A stretch of DNA of 6,062 nucleotides from Pirellulales bacterium (GTDB lineage Bacteria > Planctomycetota > Planctomycetia > Pirellulales > Thermoguttaceae), in NCBI GenBank assembly GCA_030617125.1, contig JAUWWA010000126.1, forward strand, positions 1-6,062, written 5' to 3'. Positions 1 through 5,830 of the stretch are shown here, piece by piece. How positions within the stretch are numbered: the first letter of the stretch is position 1; each line of letters opens with the position of its first letter. The position numbers and the translations under genes are program-made. The notes under the pieces were generated by a model. That model was not told the DNA's origin and did not search any database. It saw only the letters and a list, made by a program, of their open reading frames with translations.

Positions 1-143
1 CAAGATGTAACGGTGAACCCGCTGCCGCATTTGCAGCGACCCACTTGGGGGGTTGTACTGGGTAGGTAATGGATCCATGTCGCCATGGGCGGAACTCGCT
101 CGATACGTGGTCCCAAAACGGTACGGGCTGACGTTCCGGCAAT
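1..143. other. Left-edge stretch without an intact gene
   Basis: I see no credible gene here; short open frames exist on both strands but none resembles a known protein. One weak hint: on the minus strand, in the same frame as the recombinase remnant at 144-305, positions about 38-4 read RCKCGSGFTVTS. This is loosely like the Cys-rich zinc ribbon of large serine recombinases (normally CxxC, here CxC). If real, it would mean that the remnant continues past its stop codon with a large internal deletion. This is inference only. Confidence 0.25.
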
Positions 144-305
144 CTACTGTCTGGGCGGATCGGCTGAGAAGTCATAGCCAAGGGGTGGGCCAGGTCCAAG
201 GTACTTCCCAAGACGAGTACGTTTGGCCAGACCTTCACGGACATTCTCGCCGATGATCTCTCGAGTCAGTTGCGAAAAAACAGCAGCCATGCCCAGCATC
301 GCCCT
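144..305 (-). pseudogene. Serine recombinase remnant (degenerate fragment)
   Basis: Read on the minus strand, this stretch encodes about 53 residues with the hallmarks of a serine-family site-specific recombinase. They cover the end of the catalytic domain, the long helix E and the start of the DNA-binding region. Visible pieces in order are RAMLGMAAVFSQLTREI, then ENVREGLAKRTRLGKY, then GPPLGYDFSADPP, ending at a TAG at 146-144. Family members show the same pattern (GRxML..AVFxQxxRE, then ENxREGLxxR, then G.PPxGY). The N-terminal catalytic part with its nucleophilic Ser is not recognisable upstream. A GPTG in another frame just before RAML suggests a frameshift, since TPTGRAML is the usual form. 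The fragment is far too short to be active. It is probably a relic of a mobile element or inversion system. Confidence is in the homology; the exact limits are uncertain. Confidence 0.6.
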
Positions 306-325
306 GCCCCTGTTGGCCCGGCTAC

Positions 326-354
326 TTGACGCCGCGAAAGAACCCCGGTAACGT
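326..354 (+). promoter_or_regulatory. Candidate sigma70-type promoter for the transporter gene
   Basis: TTGACG at 326-331 and TAACGT at 349-354 are separated by 17 bases, matching the canonical -35/-10 arrangement with one and two mismatches. It points at the transporter gene and would give a leader of about 110 bases. It is a motif match only, so chance occurrence is possible in a region this long. Confidence 0.3.
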
Positions 355-358
355 TGTG

Positions 359-386
359 GCCAGCGTTGGAACAGACCAACGTTGGC
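359..386. promoter_or_regulatory. Stem-loop / operator-like palindrome in the transporter leader
   Basis: GCCAGCGTTGG (359-369) and CCAACGTTGGC (376-386) are inverted copies with one mismatch and a 6-base loop. The right arm itself contains the perfect 10-bp palindrome CCAACGTTGG (376-385), and a third related ACGTTG lies in the candidate -10 region (351-356). It begins 5 bases after the candidate -10 box, so it would sit at the transcription start. It could be an operator for a dimeric repressor or a leader hairpin. It has no T-tract and so is not a typical intrinsic terminator. Confidence 0.35.
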
Positions 387-472
387 AGGTAAGGCCCGAC
401 AAGCAGGGGGCGGACGGGACGATCCTCCTTCTTATTTCCGCAAATCGGCATTTCTGACGCAAGGAGCACGCA

Positions 473-1957
473 ATGGCATCCGACCACCCGCTGATCCGCA
501 CACGGTTGTCCGTGATGATGTTCTTGGAGTTCTTTCTGTGGAGTGCCTGGTACGTGCCGGTCGGCGCGTACATGAACGACAAGTTGGGATTCACCGGGTC
601 GCAGATGGGTTGGATTTACGCGACTATGGCGTTGGGGGCCATGATTTCGCCGCTGTTAGTCGGCTACGTCGCCGACCGCTTTTTCTCGACGCAACGGGTG
701 TTGGGCGTGCTGCACCTGATCGGCGCCGTCTGCTTGTTCTACTCGGCCAGGCAGACGACGTTCGCGCCGCTGATGGCGCTGCTGATGGTCAACGCGTTGT
801 GTTTCATGCCCACGTTGGCGTTGGTCAACTCGGTGGCGTTTCGCAACATCGACGATCCGGACAAGTTCTCGCGGATCGCGGTTTGGGGCACCATCGGCTG
901 GATCGTGGCCGGGTTGTCGGTCGGATTCCTGTTGGGCGAGGGCACGGAATCGTTCTTTTACCTGGCCGGCGGCGGCGCCGTGGCCATGGGATTGTACAGC
1001 TTCTCGCTGCCGCACACGCCGCCCAAAGGCGCCGAGGAGTCCGGCGGCGACGTGCTGGGCCTGGGCGCGTTGAAATTGCTGAGAGAACCCTCGTTCCTGG
1101 TGTTTGCCGTGTCGGTGCTGCTGATCAGCATCCCGCTGACGTTCTACTTCGTCTGGGGCAATGCGTTCCTGGCCGAGACCGATTCGCCCCGGCCGACCGC
1201 GCTGATGACGCTAGCGCAATGCTCCGAGATCGTGGTGATGCTCGTCATGCCCTGGTTCATCGTCCGGATCGGCCTGAAGAACGTCCTGGTGATCGGGATG
1301 GGGGCGTGGGTGATCCGCTACCTGCTGTTCGGGAGCCTGAGTTTCCCGTTGATTATCCTGGGTCTTCTGCTGCACGGTTTCTGCTACTGTTTCGTGTTCG
1401 TGGCGGCGTTTATTTACGCCGACAAGAAGGCCCCGCCGGGCATGAGCGCCAGCGCGCAGAGCTTCATCGCGTTTCTGATGTGGGGCGTGGGCATGTTCCT
1501 CGGCACGATGCTGGCCGGCTTTACCGGTGAGCAGTACCCGCCGCAGCGAATCGCCGCGCTCAAGTCGACCGAGAAGGGCGAAGCGCTGCTGTCCGGCTTG
1601 GCCTTGCCCGAATGGTCCGGCGAAGAACCGGCAGTGAGCCTGCCCGAAGCACTTGGCTCCGACGACGAGAACCGGTTGTCGCTGGCGGTGGTCCGGGAGC
1701 TGCCCGAGGCGACCGTTACGCTTGGCGAGTTCGAATATATCAAGGGCGATCTTCTCAACGCCCTGCACCAGGCGGACGCCGATGGAGACGGCGTGGTAAC
1801 GCGGCCGGAGTGGCGCATTGCGCAGGCGCACCGGTGGCCGCCGATCTGGTACTGGCCCGGCGGCCTGGCCGCGGTGATCTGCCTGCTGTTCTGGATCGGC
1901 GGCCGCGACGTCAAGCCGGCCTCGCAACAATCCGCCGCTCATGCCCCCTCACGCTGA
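473..1957 (+). CDS. MFS transporter, nucleoside:H+ symporter family, with EF-hand insert
   Basis: This is a 494-residue inner-membrane transporter of the NHS family (NupG/XapB/YegT type), expected to import nucleosides with protons. Family signatures are clear: FLEFFLWSAW (18-27), MPTLALVNSVAFRN (112-125), RIAVWGTIGWI (134-144), SLPHTPP (178-184), SEIVVMLVMPWF (251-262) and SASAQSF (325-331). About 12 membrane helices can be placed. E. coli NupG has 418 residues. The excess here is mostly a loop of about 100 residues (about 352-455) between helices 11 and 12, which normal MFS topology puts outside the cytoplasm. It contains a textbook EF-hand calcium loop, DADGDGVVTRPE (435-446; 1775-1810), with every ligand position filled. 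The ATG at 473 follows AAGGAG (461-466) by 6 bases, so the start is secure. The nucleoside substrate is inferred from the family; a different small-molecule substrate is possible. Confidence 0.9.
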   Translation: MASDHPLIRTRLSVMMFLEFFLWSAWYVPVGAYMNDKLGFTGSQMGWIYATMALGAMISPLLVGYVADRFFSTQRVLGVLHLIGAVCLFYSARQTTFAPLMALLMVNALCFMPTLALVNSVAFRNIDDPDKFSRIAVWGTIGWIVAGLSVGFLLGEGTESFFYLAGGGAVAMGLYSFSLPHTPPKGAEESGGDVLGLGALKLLREPSFLVFAVSVLLISIPLTFYFVWGNAFLAETDSPRPTALMTLAQCSEIVVMLVMPWFIVRIGLKNVLVIGMGAWVIRYLLFGSLSFPLIILGLLLHGFCYCFVFVAAFIYADKKAPPGMSASAQSFIAFLMWGVGMFLGTMLAGFTGEQYPPQRIAALKSTEKGEALLSGLALPEWSGEEPAVSLPEALGSDDENRLSLAVVRELPEATVTLGEFEYIKGDLLNALHQADADGDGVVTRPEWRIAQAHRWPPIWYWPGGLAAVICLLFWIGGRDVKPASQQSAAHAPSR

Positions 1958-1967
1958 GCTACACTTC
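1952..1967 (+). promoter_or_regulatory. Possible -10 region (TACACT) overlapping the transporter stop
   Basis: CGCTGAGCTACACTTC contains the transporter's TGA stop (1955-1957) followed directly by TACACT (1960-1965), a plausible -10 hexamer 40 bases before the next ATG. No good -35 box lies 17 bases upstream. Nearly the same string, with a 4-base insertion, lies before the GT2 gene on the other strand (5811-5830), which makes it more than an isolated match. The downstream gene could equally be co-transcribed with the transporter. Confidence 0.25.
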
Positions 1968-2005
1968 TTTGTGGCTTGCTGCAACCCGATTCCGGAAGAA
2001 CGACC

Positions 2006-3136
2006 ATGGCTCGCACGTCCCGTCCGACCGACTACGCCCGGCTGACGGCGTGGCAGGCCCGGGCGGTCTTGGCGCTGCTGGTGATCGCGAGCGGGTTTTT
2101 CGTCGGCGTGACGCTTTCGCCGCTGCGCCGCGGCAACGTCGGCAAGCAGCGCTCCGGCGAGAGCGACGTGGCGTTGTACCGGGCGGAAGTCGATCGCATT
2201 CACGCCGGTGAAGGCTACTACCAGGCCGCGTTGGCCGAACTGACCCGGCGCGGATATCCCACCCGAAGTGTGTTCAACTGGCGAACCCCCTTGCCGATGT
2301 GGCTGATCGGCCGGTTGCCCTCTCCGGTGCTGGGCAAGGCCCTGCTGGGCGTGGCGGCCCTGGGCTTGATGCTTGCGGCCTTCGAGGTGATTGCTCGTGA
2401 AGAGAACAACCGGCTGCGGCGCGGCGTGGCGTGCGCGCTGCTGCTGAGCGGACCGCTGATGCCGTGTGTGCTCGGCGATTTGTTTGTCATGCCGGTGCTT
2501 TGGGCCGGCGTGTTCATCGCGCTTTCCGTCTGTTTCCTTGGGCTCGGGCGGACGCGGCTCGGTGTGGGGTTCGGTCTGGCTGCGGTATTTTTCCGCGAAC
2601 TGGCGTTGCCCTATTGCCTGCTGGCGGCGGCGCTGGCCGCGTGGCGGAAGCGACGCGGCGAACTGCTCGGCTGGATCGCCGGCCTGGCCGTTTGGCTCGC
2701 TTTCTTCGGATGGCACGCGATCCGGGTCGCTGCGTTGATTACGCCCGAGGCCCACTCGCACGCCAAAAACTGGGTGCAGTTCGCCGGCGCGGGCTTCGTC
2801 ATTTCGACCGTCCAGATGAACGCCTACTTGCTGCTTCTGCCGCAATGGATCACGGCGTTGTACCTGGCCGTTGCGCTGTTCGGCCTGACCGGCTGGAGCA
2901 CGCCGCCGGGCACGCGCGTCGGACTGACCGTGTGCCTGTTCGTGGTTGCGTTCGCCGTGGTCGGCCAGGAGTTCAACCAGTACTGGGGCTGCCTGATTGG
3001 GCCGCTATTGTGCTTCGGCGTCGTGCGGTTTCCGGCCTCGCTGCGTGATGCGTTCGCGGTAGCCGCGGCGACGGGCCGATGCGCCGGCGTGCCGTCGGCC
3101 GCAAAACAAATCCGGCTTACCGGCCCGACTCGGTGA
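2006..3136 (+). CDS. Polytopic membrane protein, GT-C glycosyltransferase-like
   Basis: This 376-residue integral membrane protein has one N-terminal helix (about 17-39), a hydrophilic loop (about 40-95) and then roughly eight further hydrophobic segments to about 340. The first loop reads SDVALYRAEVDRIHAGEGYY (53-72), followed by NWRTPLPMWL. An acidic residue plus Tyr pairs in the first outer loop is the usual layout of GT-C enzymes (GT39, GT87/DUF2029), which transfer sugars from polyprenyl-phosphate donors on the outer face. FFRELALPY (195-203) and QEFNQYWG (321-328) also look conserved. The enzyme assignment is inference; only the membrane topology is certain. The ATG at 2006 follows GGAAG (1993-1997) by 8 bases and is preferred over an in-frame TTG at 1976. 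It lies 48 bases after the transporter stop, and its 3' end overlaps the convergent nucleotidyltransferase gene by 20 bases. Confidence 0.8.
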   Translation: MARTSRPTDYARLTAWQARAVLALLVIASGFFVGVTLSPLRRGNVGKQRSGESDVALYRAEVDRIHAGEGYYQAALAELTRRGYPTRSVFNWRTPLPMWLIGRLPSPVLGKALLGVAALGLMLAAFEVIAREENNRLRRGVACALLLSGPLMPCVLGDLFVMPVLWAGVFIALSVCFLGLGRTRLGVGFGLAAVFFRELALPYCLLAAALAAWRKRRGELLGWIAGLAVWLAFFGWHAIRVAALITPEAHSHAKNWVQFAGAGFVISTVQMNAYLLLLPQWITALYLAVALFGLTGWSTPPGTRVGLTVCLFVVAFAVVGQEFNQYWGCLIGPLLCFGVVRFPASLRDAFAVAAATGRCAGVPSAAKQIRLTGPTR

Positions 3137-3713
3137 GTAAGACGTCGAGGCGCCCGGCCAACTCCGCCGGGAGGTCATCGATCACTTCTCGGCCGAGCAG
3201 GCCCACGTCGATCATGTCGCGCAGGTGAACCCGGTCCTGGTCGCGGTTCGCCATCAGTTTCATCCGCACAAGGCCGTCCAGCGAGACCACGTGAAGATCG
3301 CCGAGTACGTGCCGCCCCTCAACGGTCGGCGCGGGCAGTTCGTGCTCCGGGCGGACCTTCTCGCCCGCCCAAACCAGGTGAACGGCGTGGCGCGGGTTGG
3401 GGTCGCTGCGGTCGAGAAACATGCCGACGCCCATCACCTCGAAGTAATCCATGTCGGCGTTCAAGGCCGCTGCCCGCGCCCGGGGAAGGTCAACTCGGCG
3501 GATGAGGATGTCGACGTCCTTGGTGGTGCGAACGGCGGCCGGATCCTTCGTGGCGACCCACAATGCCACGGCTTGCCCGCCCACCAACGCATAAGGAACC
3601 GACGCTTCCCGCAGCGCCGTGCAGATGCGATCCAGTCGCACAGTCACGTCGTCAAGAGCCATAACGTGCCGCCTCCAGAGGTCTTCAGAATGGTCGAGCG
3701 ATTTCGTCGGCAT
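3117..3713 (-). CDS. Nucleotidyltransferase-fold protein (MNT/AbiEii-like)
   Basis: This is a small soluble protein of 198 residues from the ATG at 3713, or 181 from the ATG at 3662. It carries the N-terminal signature of the DNA polymerase beta-type nucleotidyltransferase superfamily: VPYALVGGQAVALW, then TTKDVDILI, which supplies the GG motif and the DxD metal ligands. A third acidic ligand is not obvious; the expected strand reads AVHLVWAGEKVR. The C-terminal part has VSLDGLVRMKLMANRDQDRVHLRDMIDVGLL, the Lys/Asp-rich helix seen in stand-alone and AbiEii-like members. The substrate is unknown. Two starts compete. ATG 3662 has a strong GGAGG 9 bases upstream. ATG 3713 adds PTKSLDHSEDLWRRHV, which continues the first helix naturally, so I list that one. 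No partner antitoxin-like gene is visible next to it, so a toxin-antitoxin role is unsupported. Confidence 0.82.
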   Translation of the reverse strand: MPTKSLDHSEDLWRRHVMALDDVTVRLDRICTALREASVPYALVGGQAVALWVATKDPAAVRTTKDVDILIRRVDLPRARAAALNADMDYFEVMGVGMFLDRSDPNPRHAVHLVWAGEKVRPEHELPAPTVEGRHVLGDLHVVSLDGLVRMKLMANRDQDRVHLRDMIDVGLLGREVIDDLPAELAGRLDVLLTESGR

Positions 3714-3732
3714 GGTCCATCTCAACTGTCAT

Positions 3733-3802
3733 GTTTAGCGGGACCGCAACGTGGGAGCGTGATAGTCGGATTTGAGCGGGCCGCGTTGCGGCCCCGCTAA
3801 AC
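3733..3802. repeat. 70-bp inverted-repeat element (REP/MITE-like)
   Basis: The 19-base arms, 3733-3751 (GTTTAGCGGGACCGCAACG) and 3784-3802 (CGTTGCGGCCCCGCTAAAC), are reverse complements at 18 of 19 positions, around a 32-base spacer. The right side can instead fold by itself: AGCGGGCCGC (3775-3784), a GTT loop, and GCGGCCCCGCT (3788-3798), with one bulge. No flanking target duplication is evident and neither strand has a T-tract. It lies between the HNH and nucleotidyltransferase genes, so a transcript of both would carry a strong hairpin here. It resembles a dispersed REP-type or miniature inverted-repeat element; copy number cannot be judged from this window. Confidence 0.6.
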
Positions 3803-3872
3803 TCCACGTTTGCAGTGATACAGACCACCAGAATACACCGGCAGGCGGCTTGCTTCAATCCCCGCCGTGCCT

Positions 3873-4661
3873 CTACGGGCGGCATTTCTCGCACAGCAGT
3901 TGGACGTTTTGGGGCGTTTCGCTCCCGCCCTTACTCAGGGGGACGATATACTCGAAGTCGATCTGCTCATAGCTGCCGCACTTGGCGCATTTGCCGTGAT
4001 CCCGGCGAAAGACGGCGATCCGCGTGTTCTTCGACACGGCCTCGACCGTTGCGACCGCGGCGTTCGGCGAAGCGTCGTGCGTGAGGCGGTCGTGTTTGTG
4101 TCGTGCCTTCTCGGCCACTTCGGCGAACATCAGCGCCAGTCCGTCCTCGCTTGCCGCAACTTCCGACGGCTTGAGTTCCCAGACCCACCGGCCGAACAGG
4201 TAGCACGGCCGATCCATGGGCCCGTTGCGCCACCATCGCAAGGGCGTGTCCTCGGCGAGCGCGGCGTTCATGCAATCGAGGTCCTCGAACGTCTGGAACT
4301 CCCGGACCGTGTGCAGCGGCAGATCGAGGTTGCAGTGGAGGACCGAGAACATGTCCCGGACGGGGTTATGCTCGGCCAAGAACCGGGAAATGTGCAGGAA
4401 CCGTGGGTCGTGCTCGACCGGGCTGATGGTGTACTGGTCCTTAAACAACGCCGCATAGTCGCTCAGGTAGGCGTCGAGTTGCCGCTTGCGGTCGGCCAGC
4501 TCGGCCGAGAACGGCGACTCCCGGCACGCCTGTTGCGCCTGGCCGTGTTCCTTGAGCAAGCGGTCGGCCATCTTGATGTAATCGAGCCACTCCGCGGTGA
4601 CCGGCGCTTCGGGGGCATAGACGAAGTCGCCATAGTCGTCCATTCTGATTTTTGTCGGCAT
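3873..4661 (-). CDS. Protein with degenerate C-terminal HNH endonuclease domain
   Basis: This is a 262-residue soluble protein. Residues 1 to about 200 are rich in predicted helix and aromatic residues (WLDYIKMADRLLKEHG, PLRWWRNGPMDRPCYLFGRW) and I do not recognise them. From about 208 comes an HNH module: NTRIAVFRRDHGKCAKCGS, then IVPLSKGGSETPQNVQLLC, then CEKC. The four zinc cysteines (225, 228, 257, 260) and the central Asn252 are present. The first catalytic His, normally in a DHIIP or EHIIP motif, is Tyr238 (FEYIVP), and the protein stops two residues after the last Cys, losing the final H/N and basic tail. Nuclease activity is therefore doubtful. The ATG at 4661 was chosen because it lies 13 bases after the GT2 stop; an in-frame start at 4751 would overlap that gene. 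The Shine-Dalgarno sequence is weak, so translational coupling to the GT2 gene is likely. Confidence 0.78.
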   Translation of the reverse strand: MPTKIRMDDYGDFVYAPEAPVTAEWLDYIKMADRLLKEHGQAQQACRESPFSAELADRKRQLDAYLSDYAALFKDQYTISPVEHDPRFLHISRFLAEHNPVRDMFSVLHCNLDLPLHTVREFQTFEDLDCMNAALAEDTPLRWWRNGPMDRPCYLFGRWVWELKPSEVAASEDGLALMFAEVAEKARHKHDRLTHDASPNAAVATVEAVSKNTRIAVFRRDHGKCAKCGSYEQIDFEYIVPLSKGGSETPQNVQLLCEKCRP

Positions 4662-4674
4662 GGCGATGGTGTTC

Positions 4675-5796
4675 TCATTCCAAGGATGTATCGGCGAAAC
4701 GGTGATCCACGTCTTCCCACGGCATGGGGTGTTCCCGGATGGTGCCGGCATCGAGCAGGCGCACGGCTTGCTCCAGCAACACCACGGAGGGGTCGTCGCC
4801 AGGTTCGTCGTGGTCGGTCGCCCTGGCGCCGGTTTCCAGGTTGACGGTCCGGTCGATCAGGTACATCGGCCTGGCGCGGACCTGATCGTAGATGCGGATG
4901 ACGTATTCGCCGAGTACGCAGATTCCCAAGGCGTTCAGCGCCCCGAAGAAGCTGCCCACCAGCACGAACGACGCCCAGCCGGGAACGGCCAGGGCGGTGA
5001 ACAGCTTGCAGTAAAGGGCGAAACCGCTTAAGCCCACGAAAATCGTCGCCGCAGCCGCGCCGATGACGTGGAAAAGCGTGAGCGGGCAATCCGAGAACGA
5101 GAAGATCGCCGTCTTGGCCAGCCGGAACAGCCCGCGCAACGATACCCGCGGCTTGTCGTCGTACCGGGCGTTGCGTTCGACCTCGATCCCCTTCTGCCGG
5201 AAACCAACCCAGGACCGCAGGCCCGGGAAGTACCGGTCCCGTTCGCACAGTGCGACGATCTGCGCGGCCACCCGACGGTCGATCAGGCTGAAATTTCCCG
5301 CGTCGACCGGAAGGCGCACCGTCGCCACGCCGGACATCAGCCGGTGAAACGTCGCAAACAGAAGCCTCTTCAGGGGCTTCTCCTTGCGCCGCGTGCGCAG
5401 CGCGTAGACCACGTCGAAACCGAGCCGCCACTGGCGGATGAACTCGGGGATCGCCTCGGGCGCGTCTTGCATGTCGCTGTCCATCAGCACGACGGCGTCA
5501 CCGCGGCAGTGGGCCAACCCAGCCTGCACCGCCGCCTGGTGGCCGAAATTCCGGGAAAGGTGAATCACCCGGACCCGGCCGTTTTCCGCCGCCAAGTCGT
5601 CGAGCGCCCGCGGGCTGTCGTCGGATGAGCCGTCGTCGACGAAGAGGATCTCGTACTGCCGGCCGCACGCGGCCATGACCCTTTCTAGGCTATCGACCAA
5701 CTCCGGCAACACCCGGGCCTCGTTATAGACCGGCAGCACCACGCTGATGAGCGTGTCGCTCGGGGCGGGGCGTTCCGGGGTCGCCGCGTCGGTCAT
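4675..5796 (-). CDS. GT2 glycosyltransferase, polyprenyl-phosphate sugar transferase (DPM1/ArnC/GtrB-like)
   Basis: This 373-residue membrane-anchored enzyme is expected to move a sugar from a nucleotide donor to undecaprenyl or dolichol-type phosphate at the cytoplasmic face. The GT-A domain shows ISVVLPVYNEA (17-27), VDDGSSDDS (53-61), the metal-binding DSD at 106-108 in DSDMQD, GNFSLIDRRV (167-176) and RSWVGFRQKGIEVERNARYDDK (194-215). All are typical of the family. Two membrane helices follow (about 238-262 and 270-298), as in ArnC/GtrB. The sugar cannot be read from the sequence. Beyond IDRTVNL (to 320) there is an unusual acidic tail of about 50 residues with no obvious counterpart in ArnC-type proteins. 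GGAG precedes the ATG by 9 bases. It lies 28 bases after the gene entering from the right edge and just before the HNH gene, suggesting one transcription unit. Confidence 0.92.
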   Translation of the reverse strand: MTDAATPERPAPSDTLISVVLPVYNEARVLPELVDSLERVMAACGRQYEILFVDDGSSDDSPRALDDLAAENGRVRVIHLSRNFGHQAAVQAGLAHCRGDAVVLMDSDMQDAPEAIPEFIRQWRLGFDVVYALRTRRKEKPLKRLLFATFHRLMSGVATVRLPVDAGNFSLIDRRVAAQIVALCERDRYFPGLRSWVGFRQKGIEVERNARYDDKPRVSLRGLFRLAKTAIFSFSDCPLTLFHVIGAAAATIFVGLSGFALYCKLFTALAVPGWASFVLVGSFFGALNALGICVLGEYVIRIYDQVRARPMYLIDRTVNLETGARATDHDEPGDDPSVVLLEQAVRLLDAGTIREHPMPWEDVDHRFADTSLE

Positions 5797-5810
5797 GATG
5801 GCTCTCCACT

Positions 5811-5830
5811 GAAGTGTAGCTTGCTCAGCG
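5811..5830 (-). promoter_or_regulatory. TACACT module before the GT2 gene
   Basis: On the minus strand, CGCTGAGCAAGCTACACTTC contains the upstream gene's TGA stop followed by TACACT (5818-5813). Apart from a 4-base AAGC insertion it matches the module at 1952-1967 on the other strand. As a -10 box it would give a leader of only about 10 bases, cutting close to the ribosome-binding GGAG, so a promoter role is uncertain. No convincing -35 box is seen. Confidence 0.2.

Noticed and set aside
53..256. Open frame of 67 codons on the plus strand near the left edge
   Set aside because: It shows no recognisable family and lies opposite the recombinase remnant, which explains 144-256 better.
382..1530. 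Long plus-strand frame of 382 codons overlapping the transporter
   Set aside because: It is very rich in Arg, Gly and Ala, the typical shadow of a GC-rich gene; the transporter frame has clear family motifs and a good ribosome-binding site.
3851..3870. GGGGATTGAAGC (minus strand), similar to the end of some CRISPR repeats
   Set aside because: It occurs once, with no regularly spaced copies and no cas gene.
3117..3872. AbiEii-like toxin-antitoxin pair
   Set aside because: Only the nucleotidyltransferase-fold protein is present; no small antitoxin gene is found on either side, and the upstream gap is occupied by the inverted repeat.
3867..4844. Long plus-strand frame opposite the HNH gene
   Set aside because: It has no motifs; the minus-strand frame contains the HNH zinc motifs and fits the operon order.
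4463..5431. Minus-strand frame of 322 codons inside the GT2 and HNH region
   Set aside because: Its composition is Arg-rich shadow; the GT2 frame carries DDGS and DSD motifs across the same bases.
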